Below are positions 37,951-45,733 of a DNA stretch of 64,000 nucleotides, in pieces. A program made the position numbers and the translations under genes. This DNA is from Mariniblastus sp. (GTDB lineage Bacteria > Planctomycetota > Planctomycetia > Pirellulales > Pirellulaceae), in NCBI GenBank assembly GCA_029251085.1, contig JAQXDZ010000065.1, positions 1-64,000 of the forward strand, written 5' to 3'. Under the pieces are notes generated by a model. The model was not told the DNA's origin. It saw only the letters and a list, made by a program, of their open reading frames with translations, and did no database searches. Every line of letters starts with the position of its first letter. Within the stretch, counting starts at the first letter, position 1.

Positions 37951-39090
37951 TCATCCGTTAACGAGCTGCCAGTGCATTCCGATCGCCAACCAGGTCGCTA
38001 CGATTGCACTGGCAAACAGCAACAGAAAACCCAATGTTCGCGTTCGCTTGATTTGCCACCACATCACTACTCCAGACAGCCCCCAAAAACACATCGATGC
38101 AAACATCAGGTCTACGGCGACCGCCCAAAACCAACGAGAATTGGTTTGTACGCCGTAACCATGTGCCATATGCAATCGCAGCAGGAAGCTTCGAGCACTC
38201 AGGTCACGTGGGGATTGGCCGACAATTGAGAGCCGTCCTTGGTAAGCAGGAGCCTCGCTCTTGCTATCCAAATCACCAGACGAATCATCGCGTACTGCAG
38301 AACCTCCTCCCCGCTGCCGTTCTCGATTTTGAGATAGTCGCATCCGCATTCTCTGACCATCGACAATCGCATCGAATTCAACATTCGGCATCGAACGGAG
38401 GCGAAGACCATCAGTAGCCATTTCATGCGGAACGAGAACGTCGTTAACACTTTTCTTAAAAGCTAAAACAGGATCCTGTGGAAGCGTTAACTCCAACCCG
38501 TTTTCTAACGGCAGAGAAGCAGATTCAATTTCGCTTTGTTTGTCGTCGTCTTGCTCTTTGGTACGATTTCGCAGGTAACCTTTGCCATTGTTCAAATTTA
38601 AAACAACACTGATTGTTCGCTCATCATTTTCAACTGATCCCGAAACCTGACGGGTAAAAATTGCGTTCGGTGACTCAGCTTTTTTAATTGTCTGCGAACT
38701 CTCCTCTGCCTCTAATTTACTCAATGCGGCAGCAACCGCATCACTAGCCATTGCGTTGGCCATTGGCATTTCCTCAGCTCGATCCCCCGATAAGGAAAAA
38801 TGCTCGATCTGCGTTCTTGAGTCCGACAAATAAGTCGGGTGATTAAACAGTAAAGCTGTGAAACCGTACAACAAAACCCAGGGAAGCATAAACAAACCAG
38901 AAAACAAGTGGATTCGTCGAATCCACATATTCACTCTCGAGCTGAGCTTTTTCTTTCGACGCTTGCGGGGCTTATCAACACTGGAACTTCCGCCCCGTTG
39001 CTTTGTAACAGCGCTATCTTTGGGGGAAACACTAGATCCAACCAGGATATCGAGCGCGGTATGCCCGGCGACTTTGGGATTTGATTCCAT
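37951..39090 (-). CDS. PepSY-associated membrane protein
   Basis: 379 aa from the ATG at 39090 (AGGTGA upstream; a GTG at 39129 would add 13 residues). Membrane segment at about 62-82 (IHLFSGLFMLPWVLLYGFTALLF, whose His is typical of the family), a long periplasmic region with acidic repeats, then RSFLLRLHMAHGYG, two further membrane segments and a MWWQIKR motif at the end. PepSY-TM proteins are often tied to iron or other metal reduction/uptake. Last gene of the operon that begins with the DUF1559 gene. Confidence 0.83.
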   Translation of the reverse strand: MESNPKVAGHTALDILVGSSVSPKDSAVTKQRGGSSSVDKPRKRRKKKLSSRVNMWIRRIHLFSGLFMLPWVLLYGFTALLFNHPTYLSDSRTQIEHFSLSGDRAEEMPMANAMASDAVAAALSKLEAEESSQTIKKAESPNAIFTRQVSGSVENDERTISVVLNLNNGKGYLRNRTKEQDDDKQSEIESASLPLENGLELTLPQDPVLAFKKSVNDVLVPHEMATDGLRLRSMPNVEFDAIVDGQRMRMRLSQNRERQRGGGSAVRDDSSGDLDSKSEAPAYQGRLSIVGQSPRDLSARSFLLRLHMAHGYGVQTNSRWFWAVAVDLMFASMCFWGLSGVVMWWQIKRTRTLGFLLLFASAIVATWLAIGMHWQLVNG

Positions 39091-39154
39091 ATTTAATTTA
39101 TCACCTGCCTGTTTTCTTTTTTGTTTCACTCTGAGCCTGTTTCACTCTGAGCAA

Positions 39155-39499
39155 TTAAGGATCTGACGCGTCATGGCTAGACGCGTCGAAAGTAACGACC
39201 ATCCGCAAATCAGTTTCCGCCTCGATCTGATGTTCACAATGAGGAGGAATTTGCAAGGCTTCATTGACCGAGAGTTCCCTAACGTCCTCCCCAATCACAA
39301 TCCTTCCTTTCCCGCTAACCACAATCAAAGACATGTTGGACCAGGACATTCGATAAGGAAGGATGTGTGATGCCTTGATAGAGACCTTTCTTGATACCCG
39401 AGTCGAAAACCGAACGGGTTTACCGATCCAGACCGGCGATTCAGTAATAATGCACGGTGAGAACGCCATCGACAGTTCGTCTTTAAATTTTTCAACCAT
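39155..39499 (-). CDS. cupin-domain protein
   Basis: 114 aa from the ATG at 39499, chosen for the GGGAG six bases upstream; this start overlaps the stop of the preceding TPR gene by 8 bases (ATGGTTGA), which points to translational coupling. Longer alternatives begin at 39529 and 39538. Single cupin fold: SWSNMSLIVVSGKGRIVIGE (motif 1 without the usual His pair) and IPPHCEHQIEAE (motif 2 His). Small-molecule or metal-binding role unknown. Confidence 0.8.
   Translation of the reverse strand: MVEKFKDELSMAFSPCIITESPVWIGKPVRFSTRVSRKVSIKASHILPYRMSWSNMSLIVVSGKGRIVIGEDVRELSVNEALQIPPHCEHQIEAETDLRMVVTFDASSHDASDP
39164..39187. repeat. two GACGCGTC palindromes
   Basis: Two copies of the self-complementary octamer GACGCGTC, 8 bases apart, inside the 3' end of the cupin gene. 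A similar pair sits at 42342-42374 at the other end of the same operon. Confidence 0.5.
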
Positions 39500-40226
39500 T
39501 TTGAGCTCCCAACTCTGCGAGTCGCTCATAGTCTTCAAAATGAAGGTAAATGTCTTTCACCCGTTCAACCAAACAACCACATGACAGATTTCGAACTTCT
39601 GAGACTTGAACCTGCGTTGTTTGAAAATAGGCTTCCGCCCACTGCCCAAGCTCTGCGTGTACGATTGCAAGATTGACTCGATACATCGAGCAAAGTGGGT
39701 TAAGTTCGACCGCTCGGCTCATATACATTTGAGCCCATTCCAGCGAACCACCACTGCGATATATATAAAACCCAACTCCAAATGCAGCGTTGTCGTCACC
39801 AGGATGCCGAGACAGTGCGGCTCGGCAAACCTCGATGGCGAGATCATCGCGACCGATTTCAACGAGATTGTGAGTGAGATCTAACAGCATGGCACAAGGA
39901 ACTCGATCAACGCACTCAACCAAGAAGGACAACGTCGTTTCTGCCGTCGCAACGTTGCCTACTTTAAGACAAGCATTCGCCAGAGTCAGTTGGCCGGAAA
40001 TCGAAAGGCAAACCTCAAACATGGCTGCCTCAATTAACCGGATCGCCTCTTGATACTGACCGCGTTCATACGCCATCATCCCCGCAATCTCAAGCAACGA
40101 CGCAGCCGATTTAGTTTCAATGAGCGCTTGCTCCATCAGTTTGGTCGCCAATGGATAGTTACAAGAAACATAGGCCGATCTGACCCTCTCGATCCAAGCT
40201 TTTTCAGTTACTTTTGATGGCATCAT
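39492..40226 (-). CDS. tetratricopeptide-repeat protein
   Basis: 244 aa from the ATG at 40226, fixed by a near-perfect AAGGAGG six bases upstream; the open frame extends 75 codons further but into the kelch gene. The start overlaps the end of the kelch gene by 23 bases. TPR-like helical pairs throughout, e.g. SLLEIAGMMAYERGQYQEAI, DLAIEVCRAALSRHPGDDNA, and WAQMYMSRAVELNPLCSMYR. No signal peptide, so a cytoplasmic scaffold. Coupled on both sides to its operon neighbours. Confidence 0.85.
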   Translation of the reverse strand: MMPSKVTEKAWIERVRSAYVSCNYPLATKLMEQALIETKSAASLLEIAGMMAYERGQYQEAIRLIEAAMFEVCLSISGQLTLANACLKVGNVATAETTLSFLVECVDRVPCAMLLDLTHNLVEIGRDDLAIEVCRAALSRHPGDDNAAFGVGFYIYRSGGSLEWAQMYMSRAVELNPLCSMYRVNLAIVHAELGQWAEAYFQTTQVQVSEVRNLSCGCLVERVKDIYLHFEDYERLAELGAQNG

Positions 40227-41988
40227 GTTCGCCTCCTTTTTGGTTGGCAACCTTTTCGGGCGTGCCTTTGACGATTTGAAAAACCTCCACCTCCAAATGG
40301 CTTCCATGCTCCATATGCGAACCTCCAAGCAGGGCGAATTTTGATTCGCCAATTGGCACCATCTGGTGAAAGAAACGGCCGCATTCAAGTTGGTGGATCT
40401 TGTGCCAGTCCTGCTTGCTATCACCATGCTTACTTTGGCTATCGGAGGCATTAGCTAGATGGAATATTCCACCGTCATAAGTACTAACTAACAGATCTCC
40501 ACCAATCGAAACTGCTGAGCATCCAAAAGCTCCTAAATCCCCATCTGCTGGAACCTCGGGGCCAACCGTCCATTCCTCCGTTTCCAAATCAAAGAAATGA
40601 ACATCATTGGTGGGTCCACCAGATTCCTGAATCCCACCAATCACGGCCAGTTTTCCCCGGTGACTTCTCACGGCAAGTGCTCGCGTTTTGAAGGGAGCCT
40701 TAATGCTCTCCCATTTCGATTCAGCATCGCTTAAATCAAATTTGAGAATATCACTGGCCCAAACCGATTCTGTGTCACCAGCCATTGTCCATCCTCCGAC
40801 CACGAAGATATTGCTTCCGACGATGCAAGCGTCAAAAGAAGAACGTCCCTCCGGTAACACGGGCAGTTCCGCCCACGACTTCTCTACTGGATTGAATGCG
40901 AGCACTTGACCAATGGAATGGAGATCATGATCGTCTCCTTCATCATTACGTGCCTCGAGACCGCCAATGCGATAGATCGTCTTTCCACGACCTACGATGG
41001 CGAGTCCTTGCAGTCCCAAATTATCGCCAACGATTTCCCAGTGAGCGTCAGCATTATTTAGGTTGAGTCGATACACATTTCGATTTTGATAGGACTTCGC
41101 ATAGGAATGAGCCCGGCCTGATTTGCCACCCATGACGTAGATGCTGTCATTTAAAGCAGTCGCTCCAAAACTCGTCATTCCCTTGGGGAACTCAGGAATC
41201 CGTGATTCAATCTTTTGAATCGTTAACGTTGCTGGCTTGGACGCTTCAGTAACTTTATTACTCGCAGGTTGGTCGATTGCTGCTGATCCCTCCCCGGCTG
41301 TATCAAGGACCATCGTGCAATAATAGCGACGCTCTGAAAATTTCTTACCTTCGAATTCACCTGATTCTGCTACCGTATACTTTGCACGAATCACGTAACG
41401 CCCCGTAGGACTCAATACAACTTCTCCCGTTTCGCCTGCTGTTTGCATCGCGAATTTAGTATCCACACTATCCACGGAAACCTCGGCACCACGGGCAGGT
41501 CGGCCTTGGAAGTGGGCAACGATGGAGAGATTTCCACCTTCCAATTTTGGAACAAGATCAAGTGCCAAATTTGGCGAGGGCTTGCCGTCGTTCAGCTCAA
41601 TACCGCTGGTAGGCAAGACCACATATTTTGCGCTATAGTTTAAGAACATTGCCTTATCCCCACGCCCAAAAACACCGTAGGGGCAGGCCACTTCAACTAC
41701 TGACCCGAAATTAGCAGCAGGGGCTTCCAACCAACCGTCGTCACCTTCGACTTGCTTTTGCAATTCAAAAATCTCGAATGAATCATCGCGAAGCGCAAAT
41801 GCTTTCAAGTCCGAAAGACCACTCAAAAATTGAGCTTGATCGGGTTCAAGGTCCTCGCCAAACACGACCTTAACTTTGCCGTCTTCTTTGTAAACCCAGA
41901 CGAAATGAGCTTTAGCTTTCACGGAAAAGCAAAGCACGAATAAAGTGATCAACAAAGTCACTTTTAGATAAGCTTGTTGCAGTCTCAT
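40204..41988 (-). CDS. exported DUF4198-like plus kelch-repeat protein
   Basis: 594 aa, signal peptide residues about 8-27 (cleavage near VKAKA). Residues about 28-240 resemble DUF4198 (HFVWVYKEDGKVKVVFGEDL; PARGAEVSV), a family linked to nickel/cobalt uptake. Residues about 265-575 hold five or six kelch repeats forming a beta-propeller (SIYVMGGKSG, TIYRIGGLEA, NIFVVGGWTM, KLAVIGGIQE, KFALLGGSHM). The C-terminus is rich in His and Lys. A periplasmic, possibly metal-related binding protein. Its end overlaps the start of the TPR gene. Confidence 0.85.
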   Translation of the reverse strand: MRLQQAYLKVTLLITLFVLCFSVKAKAHFVWVYKEDGKVKVVFGEDLEPDQAQFLSGLSDLKAFALRDDSFEIFELQKQVEGDDGWLEAPAANFGSVVEVACPYGVFGRGDKAMFLNYSAKYVVLPTSGIELNDGKPSPNLALDLVPKLEGGNLSIVAHFQGRPARGAEVSVDSVDTKFAMQTAGETGEVVLSPTGRYVIRAKYTVAESGEFEGKKFSERRYYCTMVLDTAGEGSAAIDQPASNKVTEASKPATLTIQKIESRIPEFPKGMTSFGATALNDSIYVMGGKSGRAHSYAKSYQNRNVYRLNLNNADAHWEIVGDNLGLQGLAIVGRGKTIYRIGGLEARNDEGDDHDLHSIGQVLAFNPVEKSWAELPVLPEGRSSFDACIVGSNIFVVGGWTMAGDTESVWASDILKFDLSDAESKWESIKAPFKTRALAVRSHRGKLAVIGGIQESGGPTNDVHFFDLETEEWTVGPEVPADGDLGAFGCSAVSIGGDLLVSTYDGGIFHLANASDSQSKHGDSKQDWHKIHQLECGRFFHQMVPIGESKFALLGGSHMEHGSHLEVEVFQIVKGTPEKVANQKGGEHDAIKSN

Positions 41989-42057
41989 TTAATTATCTCT
42001 CAATTACCATGTTTTTTATTTAACGTATTTACAATTTCAAAACTTACCCAACCAGAC

Positions 42058-42318
42058 TCAGTAGGTTGTCGGGATGTCCTTGCGTCGCTCAGGCACAACA
42101 ACATCTCGCATGAACCGATTCCAGTTCCGTTCATTTTGAAGTTTGGAATTATTTAGTCTCAAACGGTCTAACGTTTCCGGGGCATATTTATCGACGACTT
42201 CAAATTGCTTCCAGGCTTCGACCGAAATTGGACCGCCCGCCGAGGCCAAAGGGGATTCGGGGTCACCGCTGCAACCCGCAAACACACAAAACAGTACGAC
42301 GATTAAAATTCGTTTCAT
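42058..42318 (-). CDS. small lipoprotein
   Basis: 86 aa from the ATG at 42318 (AAGGA directly upstream). Type II signal peptide with lipobox FAGC at residues 13-16. The mature part has helical segments (VEAWKQFEVVDKYAPETLDR, then LQNERNWNRFMRDVV) and no known domain. Sits between the DUF1559 and kelch genes in the same direction. Confidence 0.75.
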   Translation of the reverse strand: MKRILIVVLFCVFAGCSGDPESPLASAGGPISVEAWKQFEVVDKYAPETLDRLRLNNSKLQNERNWNRFMRDVVVPERRKDIPTTY

Positions 42319-42341
42319 TTCCTTCACTTTCAAGTTGAAGA

Positions 42342-42374
42342 AAATCAAACGCGTCACATGGACGCGTCTGATTT
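42342..42374. repeat. GACGCGTC-containing inverted repeat
   Basis: AAATCAAACGCGTC and GACGCGTCTGATTT form a long inverted repeat with one mismatch around a 5-base centre, in the 70-bp gap between the DUF1559 gene and the lipoprotein gene. It could be an RNA hairpin within the operon transcript or a protein-binding site. Confidence 0.6.
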
Positions 42375-42388
42375 CCATTGCCAAATGC

Positions 42389-43321
42389 TTACCGTTGCTC
42401 GACGACCTCTTCGCCGGCGCGTGTTGCTAGTCCGTCGTACAAAACTCGATCAATGGATCCCGCAGTAAAACGAACCGAGCCATCACTCATGGCGAAATTT
42501 GCCCCGCCAGGGTGTTCGCTTCGGAAAGCACCGTAGACCGGCGACTGATTGTCGTGCTTGTTGAAGGGGTGATGCGTCGTTCCCCACGAATATCCGATGT
42601 AGCCAAATGCCCAAACACCGCCATATTCAGTTGACGGAACTCCTCTTGGCATAAAATCCGTTTCTCCGAGAAAAAACGTATTGGACGTTCCATCAGAAAT
42701 ACTCCGCATCCCCGTTTCCGCTTTATAATTCGCACTGGCGGTATCATTGAGATCGGTGCGAGTTGGAACGATCGCTCCATCATATTGAGGTTCGGCAATG
42801 CCATAGTATCGGGCGTAGTGCAACAAGGCGACGTCTTGCGTCCCAGCAGAGAACAAGTAACTACAGGGAGCGCGATTCTCTCTCAATGGGCCCGAAGGAG
42901 GGTTCATCGCTGGGCAGAGAAAGGTCGGGATTTCCATCTGCGTCAACATTGCGTTGGTGAACCCATCACCATCATTATCATTCGTACTGTCTCGGCGTTC
43001 CTGTGGATCCCAGCGACTGGCAATATCATCCCGTTCCACAAACGGCATGATCTGCATATAGCCGGTCGCCCAGGTATCGCTGTCGTCTCCAACAAGACGA
43101 TCGCGTGTTGCATAAGGGAACGCTTGAAAAGCACTTTCAAAGTTGTGAGTTGAAAGTGCAACTTGCCGCATATTGTTAAGACAACTGGTTCGGCGGGCAG
43201 CCTCCCGAACCATTTGAACCGCTGGCAATAGCATTCCAATGAGAATACCAACGATTGCAATCACTACGAGCAATTCAACCAGGGTAAATCCTGATCGAAT
43301 TTTAAATCGACAACTTGACAT
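42389..43321 (-). CDS. DUF1559 protein with prepilin-type N-terminus
   Basis: 310 aa from the ATG at 43321 (GGAG upstream). Type IV pilin-like start: [20 protein letters not shown] with the prepilin cleavage site before Phe, then the [20 protein letters not shown] segment and body typical of DUF1559, the large planctomycete family of pseudopilin-like surface proteins. The C-terminus has [13 protein letters not shown], the family's end motif. First gene of the operon running to the PepSY gene. Confidence 0.93.
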   Translation of the reverse strand: MSSCRFKIRSGFTLVELLVVIAIVGILIGMLLPAVQMVREAARRTSCLNNMRQVALSTHNFESAFQAFPYATRDRLVGDDSDTWATGYMQIMPFVERDDIASRWDPQERRDSTNDNDGDGFTNAMLTQMEIPTFLCPAMNPPSGPLRENRAPCSYLFSAGTQDVALLHYARYYGIAEPQYDGAIVPTRTDLNDTASANYKAETGMRSISDGTSNTFFLGETDFMPRGVPSTEYGGVWAFGYIGYSWGTTHHPFNKHDNQSPVYGAFRSEHPGGANFAMSDGSVRFTAGSIDRVLYDGLATRAGEEVVEQR

Positions 43322-43375
43322 AAGTTTCTCCAAAAAGGTCGACATTAAATTCGTCGACGCCACGTAAGACTAAAA

Positions 43376-43387
43376 ATTGAATTCAAT
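43376..43387. promoter_or_regulatory. palindrome ATTGAATTCAAT, candidate operator
   Basis: Perfect 12-base palindrome about 55 bases upstream of the DUF1559 start codon, so it could be an operator for that operon. Not recognisable as a known box such as Fur. Confidence 0.3.
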
Positions 43388-43428
43388 CAAATAACGACTG
43401 AAATCAATCCGATGGGGTGACTACCGTA

Positions 43429-43473
43429 CGTGGCTGGCATGGCTCGGCATTTTTACCGATTGGCTTGCTGCGA
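43429..43473. repeat. paired box, copy A
   Basis: CGTGGCTGGCAT (43429-43440), a CGG...CCG mini-hairpin with a T-rich loop, then TTGGCTTGCTGCGA (43460-43473). The same two end sequences recur in the same order at 43830-43885. Confidence 0.6.
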
Positions 43474-43725
43474 GGCTTGTCTAAGAAAAATGCGGCTCAA
43501 GCAAACGCCTGAGCCTTTAACTCAACAGCTTGTTCTCTCGGGTCTCAAAAGCGCGAACGCTTCGACAACCCGAATGGAATTCGCGTTTCGAATACAGGTA
43601 TCATCGAGTGCAGAACTTGCGCAGACATAGGATCCCGTCGTGACTGCAAAACCTCGAGAACAAACACCCGAGACGGCAATGTTAATTGCACGTAAAATTA
43701 CCCTTCCGAATAAGTCGGCGGGGGC

Positions 43726-43746
43726 CGCCCGATACATCAACGGGCG
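43726..43746. repeat. GC-rich hairpin
   Basis: CGCCCG and CGGGCG pair around the loop ATACATCAA, in the segment between the paired boxes. Confidence 0.45.
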
Positions 43747-43829
43747 CGCGGATACGCAAACAGAAACAATCATCAAAAGGGCTCCAAAACCACGACTTTC
43801 AACACTGATTACTCAGTGGACTATCTTTG

Positions 43830-43885
43830 CGTGGCTGGCATCAGAGTGCGGAAAAATTCCGGCTGACCATCTTGGCTTGCTGCGA
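43830..43885. repeat. paired box, copy B
   Basis: CGTGGCTGGCAT (43830-43841), a central CGGAA-AAA-TTCCG hairpin, then TTGGCTTGCTGCGA (43872-43885). Outer sequences are identical to copy A, the centre differs but again forms a CGG/CCG hairpin. Confidence 0.6.
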
Positions 43886-44481
43886 ATGCGATAATCTAAA
43901 ATTATCGAGCCGCTTCCCATTTGCAGAAGCGGTCGACTGAAAAAAGATTAGCTGCGGAGTTTTCTTGCTGCAAGCCCCTTCTCAGAAAATTAACAAAAGA
44001 TGAAAAACAGTCATCTCAAACCCAACCTACAAATCATTCGTTTGATTATTTAGTCAGTAGCCTATCGGTTCGCCGAAACTGGCATCCAATTGCCAGAGAG
44101 ACATCAATAAAAAAGTCGATGCGGTTCGAACCAAACCATCCAACATCACTCGACAAAGGTGATCACCCTGGCTTGTCGAATGTCTGAAACTGACTGTCTC
44201 CTGCTGCACGCAGTTTCGTTGCAAACACAGTTCGCCGCACGCTAATCCATCCAATGGCTATCTAAGCACCCGTAACCAATTTCAATTTTCAGGGGCATCG
44301 ATGTGACTGTGATAATCAACAAGTGAATACAGAGGAGATAATAATTCGTGTAAAAAACCGGACCAACATGCACCCTCGAGTTACGAATTATGCCAGAAAT
44401 ATTTGCCCTACCCGCTCGCGAGTTTGTAGAATGGCAGCGTTAGAAAAATTTTCAAAACAGTTTTGAGGTCACACTGGCGAT

Positions 44482-45591
44482 ATGATTGCTCGGTTACGCA
44501 TTCTCTCTTTACTGCTCGTAGTTTTAATAAACTTGCCCAGTTGCACCGCAGGGCAAGAGATCGACATTGCACAATACCGCGACCGAAGCTCTTCAAAAAA
44601 TCCAGTAAAGGATTCCTTAGAGAATGATCATCGCGCACTGGCTGATTTCTCATTCGCCGATGGAGTTGCCTCTCTGGTGGAAGCAAAACAGTCTTGGCGA
44701 GAAAAACTAAACTGCATCAGCTGCCATACAAATGGATGGGGCCTTGCTGCCCAACCGGTCATCGATCCACGCTCCACGGAAGTCATCGACGGACGCGCCT
44801 TCGCCCAGCAATATTTAACAAAATATATCGATGGAGATGAAAAGCCTCACAACCGGCATGGCAGCGTTGAAGGCATGGTCGCAACGGCAGCGTTTCTAGC
44901 CATGAGCGATGCCCGGAGTGGACAACAAGTACATCCAACTACGCGAAAAGGACTTGATAATGCATGGGAATTAATGAACGAAAGCGGGAGCTGGGAAGAT
45001 TGGCTGCAGTGCAACTGGCCACCGTATGAGTCGGATGCAGAATTTGGACCGACATTAATGTTGGTTGCTCTGGGAGAATTAGAAGAGATTACCGATCTCA
45101 AATCGCAAGACCAAGCTGCTGCTCAACGACTGCTCAGCTACCTAACCGACAATCCCCCTCAAAGCCTTCATGATAAAACCATGCGGCTCTGGGCTGCTAA
45201 ATCTTGGCCAAACCTCGTTCGCGAAGTAGATAAAACCCAATGGTGCCAAGAATTGCAAAAGGCGCAAGCTGTTGATGGTGGCTGGTCAATGGCCTCGCTT
45301 GCCGGCCCTTCCTGGAAACGGAATGGCGGGGAAGGGCAGACCACCACAAGTGAGGCTTATCCGACCGCGTTCGTGACCTACGTTCTCCTCAAAACTGGGC
45401 TGGCCACTCAAAATACCATTACTGACGAAGGCCTTCTTTGGTTAAAGAAACATCAGCGCAAAGCTGGCGACTGGTATACACGTTCTCCAAGACGCGATCG
45501 CAAACACTACATCAGTCGTGCTGCAACCGCCTTCGCTTTAATGGCGCTCGCCGAAAAAAACTCAGAGGTAAACCCCCAACCGGCGAAGTAA
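44482..45591 (+). CDS. exported CxxCH-containing alpha-toroid (squalene cyclase-like) protein
   Basis: 369 aa, hydrophobic leader residues about 5-23 ending in a Cys (possible lipoprotein). A single heme-type motif CISCH at residues 78-82. The rest consists of repeats typical of prenyltransferase/squalene oxidase alpha/alpha barrels: WELMNESGSWEDWLQCNWPP, LQKAQAVDGGWSMASL, LWLKKHQRKAGDWYTRS. Acidic DxDD of real cyclases is not present, so it is probably not a terpene cyclase. Combination with CxxCH is known from planctomycete exported proteins of unclear function. Same strand as the next large gene, 142 bp apart. Confidence 0.75.
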   Translation: MIARLRILSLLLVVLINLPSCTAGQEIDIAQYRDRSSSKNPVKDSLENDHRALADFSFADGVASLVEAKQSWREKLNCISCHTNGWGLAAQPVIDPRSTEVIDGRAFAQQYLTKYIDGDEKPHNRHGSVEGMVATAAFLAMSDARSGQQVHPTTRKGLDNAWELMNESGSWEDWLQCNWPPYESDAEFGPTLMLVALGELEEITDLKSQDQAAAQRLLSYLTDNPPQSLHDKTMRLWAAKSWPNLVREVDKTQWCQELQKAQAVDGGWSMASLAGPSWKRNGGEGQTTTSEAYPTAFVTYVLLKTGLATQNTITDEGLLWLKKHQRKAGDWYTRSPRRDRKHYISRAATAFALMALAEKNSEVNPQPAK

Positions 45592-45733
45592 CTTTTAGTG
45601 CGGTCAATTCTTCAAATATCGCTGAAAAACAACACGGCGACGTCACCAACTTTTCTCGAAGAAACTCAATTATCGCTCAGAGCAAATTGGCATTTGCTCC
45701 CCATCGAATTCAGTACTCAAAAGGAAGCGAACG

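Larger units (their letters stand above)
43322..44481. other. 1.16-kb gene-poor region with paired sequence boxes
   Basis: No frame here looks like a gene: those at 43522-43776 (minus) and 43640-43894 (plus) are mutual shadows without known domains. Contents seen: a 12-base palindrome at 43376-43387, two related boxes at 43429-43473 and 43830-43885, and a GC-rich hairpin at 43726-43746. The last 500 bases are AT-rich and featureless. A small RNA or remnant element is possible. Confidence 0.5.
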
